The translations under genes and the position numbers were made by a program. Source: Cerioporus squamosus (lineage: Eukaryota > Basidiomycota > Agaricomycetes > Polyporales > Polyporaceae). From it: a stretch of DNA of 64,000 bases. Location of the stretch: NCBI GenBank assembly GCA_022592435.1, contig JABYQS010000003.1, positions 372,001 through 436,000 of the forward strand, in the 5' to 3' direction. Under the pieces are notes generated by a model. It was not told the DNA's origin. It saw only the letters and a program-made list of their open reading frames with translations, and did no database searches. Positions within the stretch are counted from its first letter, which is position 1. Each line of letters begins with the position of its first letter. Below are positions 42,599-54,206 of the stretch, piece after piece.

Positions 42599-44990
42599 AT
42601 GTCCTCGGGCGACGAAACCACCCAGCAGCAAGGCGCAGGCTCTTCGAAACACGCATTCTCGCTGGAGAACATCCTGAGCGTGGACCATGACAGCGTCGAG
42701 CACCCGACCGCGTCCAAAGACGCGCTTACCAGCGCAGGCGGGTGGGACGAGGAGGCCGGGCAGGAACACGTCGCCGCGGGCTTCTGCGTAGAATGCGAAG
42801 GTACGTACTTCTCGTCAAAATCAGACTGCCTTCGGGCTGAAGACCGCTTGGTGGCTAGATCAACCCGCCCAGGTCTTCTGCGAAACCTGCTCGGATAACT
42901 TCTGCGAGGTCTGCTTCGCGGCCCAGCACCGGAAGGGTACCCGCAAACGTCATGCCACTAAACCCCTCGCGGGTCCGCAAGAAAAGAAGGCCAAGGTGGC
43001 AGAGGGTGCGCCGCCACCGGCCAATGGCGAAGGGAAGAACGGAGACGAGGTACGTGAACTTATTCCTCGCGAGTATTCTGTCGCGGTTAAGCTGCATGTT
43101 CTGTAGATGCATGTGGACGAGCCTGCAGAAGATTCGGATGATGAGGTAGAGCGTGCCGCGACCGACGCTGCCTCCTCCAAGATGGACATCGTTCTCTCCT
43201 CTCAACCTACGCCAGGTTCGGCCGTAGGCGAGTGGTTCATAGAACGGGCCAAGTATATCCCATGCGTCTCACGCTCCAAGAGCGAAAATTCCTACGACTA
43301 CTGGAGGCTGCCCTAAGTGTCTCCGAGTATACAGACAAGATCGACACCATTGGCTTCGGTCTCTCGAAGGCGAAGCGGATAGTGCACCAGATCCGGGAAC
43401 TGTGTGCCATCATGTCGGGACTTCTTCTGTCTGCAGACTACAAGCATGGCCAGGAGCTGTTCCAGGACCGCGACTTCCAGGCCAACGAGGAGTTCTATCA
43501 AGACATCTTCGAGCTCGGGAGACGTCACAAAATCATGAACCCTGACAAGATGCGTGCAACATACGGGAAGCTGATATATCTCCTCCAAGTGAGTACAGGC
43601 CGCAGCGCGCCTGTGTTCGTCTCAACCAATCCTTGCAGGACAGCCAAACGCCAGAAGTCAAGGACCTGCTCAACTTCTCCTGCGTGAAGCCTATCAAAAC
43701 CGTCTACAACGTGCTAGAGGAACACGAGGCGCTCGACCTGCTCCGGGACGACCTCATCTCAATCGCGACGAAGGAGATCTACTCAGAGGGACGATCACGG
43801 CGCGACATCCAGAAGGACATCAAGAGCAAGGAACGCGCAATCGAGACGCTGTCGACTCGGTACGCGTGCAAGGGCCTCAACCAGGAGCAGGTCCGCCAGT
43901 GCATCTACTCCATCGGCGATAACCACGCGTTCCTGCGCACGAACCGCGATCCGTGCGACCGCATGATCGCGTACCTCAAACAGTACTTCCACCCGACGCA
44001 CTCGCAGGACTCGAAGAGCAGCCTCGCAATCAAGACAGGCAAGGGCGGCGCACGGCTCACGCACGACCACCAGAAGCAGTACGCGTACGTGCTCCAGAGT
44101 CTGACGCTCTGGCGTGAGATCCTCCATGGTGTGTGCATTCGGGATTCGAGTACTGGCATCGAGCTCACCATCCCGCGGCTTTGCAGACATGTTCCACCTC
44201 TGGACGCTGGCGGAGCAGGATCTCCTGAGCGAGAACGTGCCCTACCGCCTGCGCGACACCGGCCAGGGCCTCAACCGCGTCCAAGCCGCACCCAAGACCT
44301 CGCGGATGATGCACGCCATTCTCAACCGCGCCCAACGGAGCATTGGCTCCTGGGTCGGCTCTTCCGTCATTCACATGGGCGACCACAACGTCCCGAACGC
44401 GCTCATGTTCATCGGTGAGTACCCCCCGGGTCCCCGAGCCCCAACGCTCATCTCGATCTTGAGATATTCGCGTAATCCTGACATTCGTGATCCACAGACA
44501 AGTACTCGCAGGTGTACCGCATCCTCCTCCCGATCTGCAACACGCTCTCCCAGATTCCCAGCCTCGCCGAGAACCCGGCGCTACGGTCGTACATCGAGGA
44601 CGAATGGGGCTCGACGGAGGGCCTCTCCCGCGAGATCCTCGCGGACTTCTTCCGCCACGGGTTCGACGGATCCGGGGCCGGGAACTACTTCGACGCAGGT
44701 GCGTACCGGGGAGCCGTGCCAGTGGCCGCTCGGCCATCGGTCATCGCCCGTTTCTGCCTTTTGCATCGGCCACGGGTAGCTTATTCCCGAGGGTTCTGCA
44801 CTTGCAGGGTCTTGCATCGACGGCCGCCTGACCAGCGCATGGAACTGGTGTTCGACGCTGGAGAAGAAGCGGTTCTTCCCCGTCTTCCTTCTCACCGGTG
44901 AGTTATCTGTCCTCTCGAGCTTCTACCGGTCGTCTGACCAGCCGCCGGCGATCGTGCGCAGGTTTCATCGGTTTCGACGGAGAGTGGTAG
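42599..44990 (+). CDS. UPF0652/DUF2009 protein with zinc-binding N-terminus (one-base break)
   Basis: Eight exons: 42599-42800, 42859-43049, 43107-43588, 43639-44128, 44187-44414, 44498-44698, 44808-44897 and 44962-44990. The N-terminus has a B-box-like Cys/His cluster (FCVECE, DQPAQVFCETCSDNFCEVCF, AAQHRKGTRKRHAT). The conserved UPF0652 body follows, with GEWFIERAKYIP, MRLTLQERKFLRLLEAAL, YGKLIYLLQDSQTPEVKDLL, MHAILNRAQRSIGSW, DEWGSTEGLSREILADFF and the C-terminal FLLTGFIGFDGEW. The family is found in fungi and plants with no established function. Within exon 3 the frame shifts between KYIP and MRLT (43256-43262): one base is missing in ATATCCCATG and no intron can account for it. The copy is otherwise intact. 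Confidence 0.87.
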
Positions 44991-45232
44991 AGGACCCACA
45001 CCCAGGTGTATGCATAGATGTAGATGTAGACGTAGACGGCCCTCGCATTACGATTGTATACTCAAGCATCGAGCACCAAGATAGACCGCACACGGAGTAC
45101 TTTGCTACACTGTCTCAGGATACAACACGTCTATTACAACCTCGCCACACGAGTAGATTTTTGCACACACACTCCCGTAGCCGCATGCTCCGCCCGAGGA
45201 ACACGTTCAAGCGCAAGGACCAAGCGAGATTG
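44991..45232. other. Intergenic between convergent genes
   Basis: Short 3'-3' region including an imperfect GTAGAT/GTAGAC repeat near 45016-45037. No gene. Confidence 0.5.
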
Positions 45233-46903
45233 TTATGCTACAGCAGCCTGTGCGGCAGCGGCAGGGGTCTCGATGCCCGCAGGGGCCGACGCGTTCGTAG
45301 AAGTCTCGGCACCCGCGCCCGCACTCGCACCTGGAGCAGCGCTTGCACCGACCTTCTTGCGGCTCGCAGAGACGGTCTCGAGGACGCTCGCGAGCCCGGC
45401 CTTCCACGCCTGCAGCCGCTTCTCGAGGAGCTCCCACTGCTCGCGCTCGAACGCGCGGGCCGTCGCGCGTGTGACGTGCAGCGTCTGTGCCGTCTGCGAG
45501 AGCTTGCCGCTGAGAAGGCCGGCGCGGATGACTGGCACACGTTCCCGTCAGTCGGTCGATTCGTGCGGGAGGAATTTGAGAGGTTGAGGTAAAACGTACC
45601 ATCGATGACCCAGGACTCGACCTTGGAATGCTCGATCTGCAGCGCCGACGCGATGACCGAGTACGGGAGGTCGCGGCCGATGTTCTGGAAGCCGAGCGTC
45701 GCAAGTGTCAAGAGGCGGATCTTGCGCTCCAACTGCGAGCTCTCAAGCTCTGCAAGATGCGTATCACTTGGTCAGGGGTTCTCGTCGGATGCACGGGGAG
45801 GGACAAGGGGTACACACCATACTTGGCGAGCGCGCCAGCATGGCTCTGAGCCCATGCCTGGTATTGCGGAAGACCGTCGTTGAGGAAGATCTGGAGGAGC
45901 GCGAATAGCTCGTGGTCCTTGGCGGCGACGACGGCATCAAGGCGGAAGAGGGAGTCAAAGTCGAAGTAGGAGGGGAGGCGAAGGGCGGCGGCGATCGCGT
46001 CGACTGCAGCGCTTTGTGCTGAGGAGGGAGGGAGGGAGCGGACGTAGGAGAGCTGGTACTGGAACGAAGTTGTTCTGCGTAATGCATCAGAGAATGTCCA
46101 ATAAACGTGGACGAACGGCTTGAGGAGACTCACGGTTGTTCGGCCTTCAGGAAGGCATCGACGAGGAGCTTGAGGAACGCACTCTTGTCTTCTGAGGAGA
46201 CATCCCACTCGGACAGCCACTTGTCTACCTCGGTCTGGTCGATACCGAGGATGTCGAGCTCATCGTTTGCACTTGCAAGCTCGAGGAGGGTCTTGTATAC
46301 GGGTAAACGGAGGCTAGACTGTCGGGGAATGGCATTGAAGAGGTTGGACAGTCTGCACAGAGTTACATGAGCGTGCCGATCTCACAGAATACCATAGTCC
46401 TTACATCCGGTATTTTGCGGAGGAGTGGTCGGGGGAGGAAGAGATGGCACTAAGCAGAGAGTCGAGATGTGTGCGCGTGTCGGGCGCGTCGTGAGGGAAG
46501 AAGGTGATGAAATGTGAGAACAGGAGATTGAAGAAGCCCTCGATCTCTGAGACCGTACGTTTGAGCTGTTTTCATGTATAGAGGCAGCGGGAGGACGCAC
46601 CCTTCTCTGATCCGTCTCCCAGACCCTTCACCTCCGCGAGGACGGAGCCGAAGACCTTTCTCCGCCTCTCCTCATCTTCGTCAATCGGTTTTTGGCTTTC
46701 TGCTGATGCGAGAGACTCCTGGAAAGGTTGGATGTATGCAGCGCGACCGTCCTCGGGCAGGGCACGCGCCAAATAATTTGCGAGCTCGAGGATCTAGTCG
46801 AGATGGGTCTCAGTTGGCGGCATCGCTGCACCGGGGGTGGGCGGACATACCTGCTCCTCGAAGGTGCCCTCTGCGAAGATGGATATGAGTCTGTCGGGGC
46901 CAT
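45233..46903 (-). CDS. Translation initiation factor eIF3 subunit M
   Basis: Seven exons on the minus strand (46903-46851, 46793-46601, 46546-46405, 46352-46134, 46074-45818, 45749-45600, 45531-45233). The N-terminus reads ISIFAEGTFEEQ and ILELANYLARALPEDGRAAY. A helical PCI repeat region follows (LSNLFNAIPRQSSLRLPVYK, DKWLSEWDVSSEDKSAFLKL). The winged-helix end is KIRLLTLATLGFQNIGRDLP, SVIASALQIEHSKVESWVID and FEREQWELLEKRLQAWKAGL, matching eIF3m. The tail is Ala-rich. eIF3m is a PCI subunit of the eIF3 scaffold on the 40S ribosome. The first exon is 53 nt where 54 are needed: the ATG at 46903 is one base out of phase with the conserved frame across a run of four C, so a base is probably missing there. 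An unseen upstream exon is the alternative. Confidence 0.88.
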
Positions 46904-47407
46904 TTTGTGCTCTGCGCGCGCCGAGGTCGAGAATGCGTGAAAGTGAGAAGTACACGGAGGCACAACACCCGCAAACAATTCCTCTGCGATCGTCTACATA
47001 GGCGCCCGGTACTTGCGCTCCGTCCGCTGCGCTGCGGTCCGCAGACCTGGCAGTACTATGTAGTACTGGTCGCGCGCACGAGCCATGTACGTCTGTAGAC
47101 AGCAGCCTGAGCCAGCTGCAATGTGCGCGAATGCATGCGAGCTATGAACGGGCACGGACGATGCGCGCGAGAGCGACGATCTCGAAGACGGAACGCAGCC
47201 GGAGAAACTCGTTTTGGTGCCGCCCAGTTTCGCAAGCCTGGGATCTTCTCCGCACCATGTCATCTCCTCTCCGCACATAGGGCTGGCCTCTTCTCCGCCT
47301 CTCTCTTGTACTGGCGACAATCACCTACCGAGCTTGACTAGACTAGACACTGCGGCCCTTCGTACTCCCTGTACACTTATGCTAATCGTCGAACTCCCCC
47401 CGTCTCG
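46904..47407. promoter_or_regulatory. Divergent promoter region, eIF3m / Mdm34
   Basis: 504 bp between divergent starts. Nothing specific beyond this arrangement. Confidence 0.4.
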
Positions 47408-49645
47408 ATGTCATTCACCTTCAAATGGCCTCGCTTTTCCGACCAGTTCCATACCAATGCCATCCAGATGCTCGAGTCCGCCCTCAACAAGGGCAACAAG
47501 CCTCCCGTCATAGCAGACAGAATAGAGGTCGTGGAGCTGGAGATGGGCACCCAGGTGCGTATCCATGCGACTGCTTCCCTCCAGGAAACTCACATAGTAT
47601 CCGAACACCTAAGCCTCCTGAGCTCGAGATACGAGATATCGGAGAGCTCACAATGGATCAGTTCCGTGGTATCTTTCGGTTGACATACGCCGGGGATGCC
47701 CACATAGTCCTGCGGACCAAGGTCCAGGTGCGTACCCCCGAAATCCCAGCTTCCGCACGCAAATATATAGCGCCTCGCTCAGGCCAATCCGCTGAACCAC
47801 AAACAACCCGACATCCACCTCATGGGTGGGTCGCGCGGCATGCTAGCCGCCAAGCACCCGCTCGTCGTCCCCATGCTCCTCCGCCTCTCGCACTTCCGCC
47901 TCAACTCCTACGTCGTCCTCGTCGTCTCGCGCCAAAAGGGCATCACGCTCGTCTTCAAGACCGACCCGCTCCAGAACGTCGACATAAACAGCACTTTCGA
48001 CTCCATCGCCGTCATCCAGAAGTTCATCCAGCGCGAGATCGAGGGCCAGCTCCGCCAGATGTTCCGCGAGGACCTCCCCGGCATCATCCACCGCCTCAGC
48101 CAGCAGTGGGTCAAGGCCAAGGTCGAGGCCCCCTACCTCTCGCGCAACCCCGTCGCGTCGCGCTCGCGCAGCTTCGAGACCGCGTCGAATCCGGACCCGT
48201 CGTCGTTCCGCATCCCCAGGATGCCGCCCGTAGGCGTCGGCATTACGCCGAGCCTCCTACGTAGGCCCTCTTCCATTTCTCCAATAGTGCGCCCGCGTTC
48301 GCCTTCTGCACGGTCAATGTCTAGCGTAGGCAAGCGTCCTGCCGCGTCTCTCGTATCGACGCCCGCCTCTCGCGCGCCCTCCCAGAGCACCAGCCGCCAC
48401 CACCATCACCATCACCACGAGGGACCGACGTCATTCCCCGACATTGAGAACTACGACCCGACGTACGGCTTGCGAGAAGAAGGGGGCCCAGCGAAAAGCA
48501 CCTTCAGTAGCCTGCGCAATCTATTCGCGCGAAACAGAGGGCTGGGCGACCTCACCGAGGAGGGCAGCGAGGTGGACGACATGGACGAGACCGGCTCGTT
48601 CGATCCCGGCACCTGGGAGGACTTCCTCTCCGATGGCGGCAACATCGGCCCGTCAGTCTCCGAAGCGGGGGATGTCACAGAATACGAGACTGTCCCCGCT
48701 GTCGGAGGCGGCACCATCACACGACCACGCGTATACCACTCACAGTCGCAGATCCATGTCTCCCCCGATGGCGAGGTCGACGATGTACCGTCCGCTTCAA
48801 GGCGGCCATTGGCAGGTCCCTCGCGCCCCGGGTCGCTTGCCTCCATGTCCATGCGCTCTCCTTCACGACCTGGTTCTCTCTACAATCCCTACTTCGCGGG
48901 CACGACTCCTCTATACGAGTCCGTACCTGATGCACGTCCTTATTCCCAGCCATACTACGCTGAGTCGTCTGCGGGCCCGCTCAGGCGGTCCCAGTCGATC
49001 CCGCCCGTCCCCTCCCTTGACCACTCTCCTTTCCAGCGCCCCGGCAGTCCATCCAGCCTCCAAACGCAACCCTCACGATCGAGCGACATGACCCACTCCG
49101 TCCCCACCCCGCCCCCTCCCGAAGAACCCGCTGTGCGCATCACACGCCCGCGCCGCCTCTCCGCCGCCTCCTCCAACCTCGAATCAATCGCGACCTCGTT
49201 CGAGCACCACCAGATGCCCGACCACCCGGACCCGAAGATCGTCCTCCGCCCGACGCTCAACAACAGCGTCTCGAAGCTGTCCACCCTCAGCCACTCGAAC
49301 CACACCCTCTCGCCGTACACGCGCACGCTCGAGCACTTCACCGTCCGCTCGGTGCCCCCGCGCGAGGCGAACTCCTCCGGGCCCACGTCGATCGCCGAGC
49401 GGCAGCCCGTCAAAGCGCGCCGCAAGCGGCTGCACCGGCTGGGTGGAGGCGGCAAGAAGCCTGCGAGGCCGCCGGACGTGTTCGAGGAGAGCGCGCCGTC
49501 GTCGCCTGGGTCGCCGCCCCCGCCGTCCGAGTTCGACGCGTCCGAGATGGACCGCTACTTCCGCTCGCGGGACGACCTGATACCGCGGTACCCGAACCTC
49601 CACCCGTCCCACGTCCGCCGACGAGTACCACATCCTGGACAGTGA
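47408..49645 (+). CDS. MDM34: Mdm34, SMP-domain subunit of the ERMES complex
   Basis: Three exons (47408-47554, 47614-47727, 47783-49645), about 707 residues. The first 200 residues are the SMP lipid-binding domain: [78 protein letters not shown] and [20 protein letters not shown]. The remainder is Ser/Pro-rich and disordered, with a run of seven His near residue 290, an acidic segment, and a basic patch [16 protein letters not shown]. Mdm34 sits on the mitochondrial outer membrane and with Mmm1, Mdm10 and Mdm12 tethers it to the ER for phospholipid transfer. Length is within the range of basidiomycete Mdm34 proteins. Confidence 0.92.
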
Positions 49646-50103
49646 CCGTAGGACCCGTTTCTTGCATGCATCTGCCGCTTCGTCATATAGGACCCCACTT
49701 CATAGTTCGTGTACTGTAGTCTTCGGCCGCTCTCGTCGTCTTAATTTGCAATTGTAAAGCACGCTTCGTCTTCACGATCCCATCTTGCACAGATCTTCAT
49801 CTTGCGCTTTGATACCCGACGCTTGACGACACCTTCGGTAACCACGGGTGGTATATCTTGCCTCACATCGGACTGAACGCAGGCCCGAGCTGCGGAAACG
49901 TCTCCGGGACCACCGCGGGGAACTGCATTCCTGTTGCCAGATTTACGCTTCCTACTCCGACGTTCACGCCCATGGGGGCCTGCCCCTGGACGGGCACGAT
50001 GAGGGGATCTAACGTAGGCGAGGACTGGCTCGCGCTCTCGAAGTCCTACACAGCAAAAAAAAAAGCAATAATGGGGGTATATATCAGCAGGTGGCAACAG
50101 AGG
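49646..50103. other. Intergenic between convergent genes
   Basis: 458 bp 3'-3' region. Nothing recognised. Confidence 0.5.
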
Positions 50104-53100
50104 TCAGGCGACCATCGCTACACCTACGTCCACATGCATGCTCGGGAGCCTGCTTGTGTTTGCGCGCGCAGACGACTGGCGCAGCTGCCTGAAGTCGTTG
50201 TTCGAGTACGTCTTCGTCAGCCCTGTCACAGCCGGGGAACGCAGGAGGGTGGGCGGAGACACCGTCACGAGCCCGAAGACGTCTTGATTCAGAACACGGC
50301 GTGGGGGCGTGGAGGGAACGGGGGTGTGTTGGCGGAGGAGGTCTTCGAGGTCGTGCATCGACAGCTCGGCCGTGTCCGGAAGCTCCGTTGTCTTTTGGGG
50401 TGGCGAGCCGGTGCTGCTGCCGCACACTATCTCGCAGGAGACCGCCTCGAGACGTTCGGCCCACTCTGCAGACAATGTCGCCGACAAACGGTCCCGGAAG
50501 TTTGTGAATTGGTCGGAGGAGATGGTTTGGAGGTCAGCCATCCGAGGAATGGTCGCAGCGGTCTTCGTCATCCACTCCAGGAGAGAAACAAGAGCATGGG
50601 AAGCCTCGCCTTCGAGCGAGACAGGTTGTTGTGTCAAGTCAACGACTAACCTCCCGACTTCTCTCGTGACCTTTGAAGGGTCGAGGTAGGATGGGGTGAT
50701 GGTGGTGAGGATTGTCACGGAACGCTCTAACCGTCGTTCTATCCGGCTGGTGGTGAGCTCTGGAGCTTGCAGCGACCGCCATAGCGCAGAGACGATGACG
50801 AAACGCAACTCGTTGTCGAAGGCCTCGTAGCCTGCAGCAAACATTTCGACGACCTCGCCCAGGTGCGGCGGAGAGAGGTGAAGGTCGAGAAGGGACATGA
50901 TGATAGATGCGAGAAGATGAGGCGCCTCTTCGGCAGCCGCCAGGCCATCCATAACCCAGTTCGCAGACGGCCCTTGCAGGATGTCCGCAAAGAACTTGAA
51001 GAAGAGCGCAATCTGACTCTGCGCGATGCGTCTCCTCGCCTCCGGGAGCGATCCGTCCCTGAGTAACTGGACAGCATTGGAGACCTCCTTGACTTCCTCC
51101 ACGAGTAGCCACTCCCCGACACCAATGGCACCTTGGTCAAGCTCGACAAGGCGCCGCACGAAGTGGACCTTGTTCTCCGTGTCGAGCGCACGACCGAACG
51201 CAGAAAGATCCGGAAGCAGCGTAGGGATAACACGATTGACCCACAACCTCCGTTGCTCCTCTGTGCATTCCTCCCCTGGCAGGAGGTAGTTGAGGAGACA
51301 GAAGACTTGCAACAGGTGGTGCGTCGGGTCAAGCCCGCCGCTGCGTAGCCCGTGATCTAGAAGTGACCGGAGAACGACCTGTGCGCCGGGTTTTCCGCCC
51401 GACGAAGGGGCGGCTTGCTCGGCCAGAGCGCGTACGATATCGATACAAGACTGGCTGGCGCATTGGGCAGCAGTTGGAGGTTGGCTGCCCTGTGAGTAGA
51501 GCATGTCAGCTGCATCGGCGCAAGCAAAGAGATCCGCGGCGTTCGCAGTCAGGGTTTGCAGAAGTCGGGATGGAAGAGGGAAGGTCGGTACAAGCCGGAG
51601 CAACAGTCGCAAGATATCGTCTGCTGTCCAGAACAGCTGTGCGATGACGTCCTGCCCTATTCGAGGAGGAGGTTGAAGGAGAGAGAAATGTGTGCGGATC
51701 TCTTCCACGACAGGAACAAGTAGATCGGACAAAGCAGTCATAAGGCTGCAGTTAGCCTCGTCCCAGAAATCGTCCAGAACGCGGGAATCCTCGTCCTCGT
51801 CCAGTTCCCTTTCGGTGTACGCCAAGGCAACGCGCAGCGTGCGCAAGCTGCCGAATGTTGGAGGACGCTCCAATGGTCGTAAGAGCTCGTCCACCGCTCC
51901 TGTAAAGCCGTCATCGACCACAAACGCCGCTTGGCGCATTGACGCCCGCTCTTCGTCCGTGATGTATGATGTCGAAGTACTGATGTTAAGGATACACTTG
52001 ACGAGGTTGGGTCGAAGGACGGCCCGAGGGTTCTTGGCTAGATCTACTAGCATATGTTCTGCATCAATGCCCGATTGCGTAGGAGGATCGAGGTCCGTCA
52101 TGCATTCAAGGCGGAAAGTCATCTGCCGAAGGAGCAGGAAATAGTTCACGATCTGAGCTTATGGTCAGTGTGAATTCATCCGGAACTACAGCGCCACGCA
52201 CCTCTCGGTACCCGTCAACGCCTTGCCATAGACGTAGTACACCAAGTGTTCGCGCACGGCAGCGCTCATCGGGCAGACTATCTGACCATGAGTACACTGC
52301 CATCACGCAGGCGACTCCGATGAATGCTCGCAGAAAGGCCACAAACTCGTCCTGGGACGGTGTGACTGTCGTTGGCCTGTGCGATAACAAGTGGGGCAAG
52401 GTAACGGGTAGCACGGGGTTCTCGGCTAAGCTCGAGACGACGTCGTCGTGGGCGATCATAGACTCGAGCCAAACACCGAAGGACTGCTCCTCAGCTCCAA
52501 TCTCTCTCAACATTCCCGCCGCGCTCAAGAAGTCCCCCTGCGTGTTGGACAAGGTGTCCTGGAGAATGGACCACCCACGAATACGTGCATCCAGTTGCTT
52601 CGCAGCGGTTCGCGTCTCGCGGTCGTTATTCGGATCGGTCAATATTGCAGACAGGAGGCCATGGAACCAGTCTGTGTCGAGGCGCTTCGCTACGTCGATG
52701 TTTGATGCCGCGTATGCCAGCCTTAGCAAGGTTGTTTCGTCCTCGAGAGTGGATGAGTCGAGAACCTTCGAAAGATCAATTGCGTCCTAGGCACATTTCT
52801 CAGTATGCGTGCACATGCTCCGCCAAACGCGACTAACCAGGAGGCTGCGAGCCAAGGATGGATGCTGACAGGCAGCATGGCACAGCAGGCCGGCGACTAG
52901 GTATGCTTGACTTGCATCTCTATCCTACTCCAAGCGTGCATGAGGGGAGCATTCTGCCATAGTCACTGTGTTGCGCACCTTGGGATGGACGCATCGAGCA
53001 ACCTTCTCAGCGAAGCGCGATACCACCTCGGGAGAGACATCGTCAGGTACAGGCCGCGTAGTCAATCTGAAGGCCTTCTCCAGGTCAAACTCCGCCACGT

Positions 53101-53834
53101 CTTCGTCAAGGTCTGGATGGAGGTAAGGAAACTCGGGGAGATCCCAGTCGTCATTGGAAGGCTTCAGACAGAAGACCAAGCGAACAACAAGCTCTAGCTC
53201 CGGTGCGTCCGGTATGAGTTTGAGTAGTTGTCGCGCCAGCTGAGTTGGGTCGCGTGCAACTGCTGGATCCAGAGATGGTGCAAGGGGCACCGGACTAACG
53301 GAAGGCAGAGGCCGCGGGTCGTATGTCGCAGTTGATGGGACATTGTCGGACACGACCTCACCGTAGATAGCCATTGACACGCATTCAAACGAGCCCTTTA
53401 CGATCATTAGACGAGTAGCGTACTGCGAAGACGCGTCAGCAATGTTAAACTTCCCCAGAGCCCCATACCCACCTCAGAGCCCATGTTAACTGCGAAGTCT
53501 TTCTGGCCGCCGGAGTACGCGATAGAGGTCGGTACAAGCGCGTTAGACGGCTTTGGCCTTTCCTTAGCATTGGGACTGGTAACCACATGTGCATTGAAGT
53601 ATACGTCCAGAAAGAATGCTTGTGGCTCTGTCCGACTGCGCCCATGTTCTGAGGTTATCGAGAATAGAACGTGATGATGTGTGCGCACCTCGCAATCTCT
53701 GGACACTGAACGAAGGGCTTTGCGTCCGTAGGGAATATGCGGATAGACTGGACGCGTACTGGGCAAGAGAAGCGGATGGCGGCCAACCCACCCTTCTCGG
53801 AGGGTTCGAGTGTGCACCATTGCAGTAACACCAT
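50104..53834 (-). CDS. Virilizer-like protein (VIR_N domain)
   Basis: Six exons on the minus strand (53834-53689, 53635-53473, 53422-52979, 52924-52838, 52786-52202, 52152-50104), all in phase, about 1157 residues. The N-terminal VIR_N domain reads MVLLQWCTLEPSEKGG, IRFSCPVRVQSIRIFPTDAK and EPQAFFLDVYFNAHVV, then FECVSMAIYGEV. The rest is a long all-helical, HEAT/ARM-like scaffold (LVKCILNISTSTSYITDEER, IAQLFWTADDILRLLLRLVP, FFKFFADILQGPSANWVMDG) with a disordered Ser/Thr/Pro tail. Virilizer is the large scaffold of the accessory part of the m6A mRNA methyltransferase, with WTAP/Fl(2)d partners. Finding it intact suggests an m6A writer in this fungus. The start Met at 53834 opens the conserved domain directly. 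Confidence 0.82.
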
Positions 53835-54206
53835 CTTCACGGGTGCATTCGGTGGTCCAGAGGACAAGAGAGCAAGCTAGCAATAAGAATACAGAGCGAG
53901 AGCAGCAGCGCAGATAGGACGGGCAGACGACAGAGGGGTATCCTGAGAGCAGGGAAGCGACGGGCGCGCTCACCCGCGGGCTCGAGATGACCTCCTCACC
54001 CAGAAATGGAAGGCGGCGTCTACGAACCAGGCCCCGCGCAGCAACATGGGCGCCTAGGTATATGCTGAGCACCACGGCAAAGAGTCGCACCCGAAGGCCA
54101 CGACACTCCGCGCCGAGCCTCCCAACACATCGCACCATATCCTCTTTTTCTTCTCGCCCCGCTCGTTTGCTTTCCTCCTGGGAGTTTGTGCTCCTGACCC
54201 CGTAAT
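53835..54206. promoter_or_regulatory. Divergent promoter region, Virilizer / ORMDL
   Basis: 372 bp between divergent starts. The minus strand contains no extra credible exon. No TATA seen. Confidence 0.4.

Noticed and set aside
42179..42769. Long overlapping frames on both strands between F-box 1 and UPF0652
   Set aside because: GC-rich shadow frames with no recognisable protein. The UPF0652 first exon explains the coding part.
43256..43262. Programmed -1 frameshift in the UPF0652 gene
   Set aside because: A slip after CCA would give the right protein, but there is no slippery heptamer. A missing base is simpler.
48398..48420. Run of seven His codons resembling a purification tag
   Set aside because: It uses mixed CAC/CAT codons and lies inside the disordered part of a native Mdm34. 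No vector sequence is nearby.
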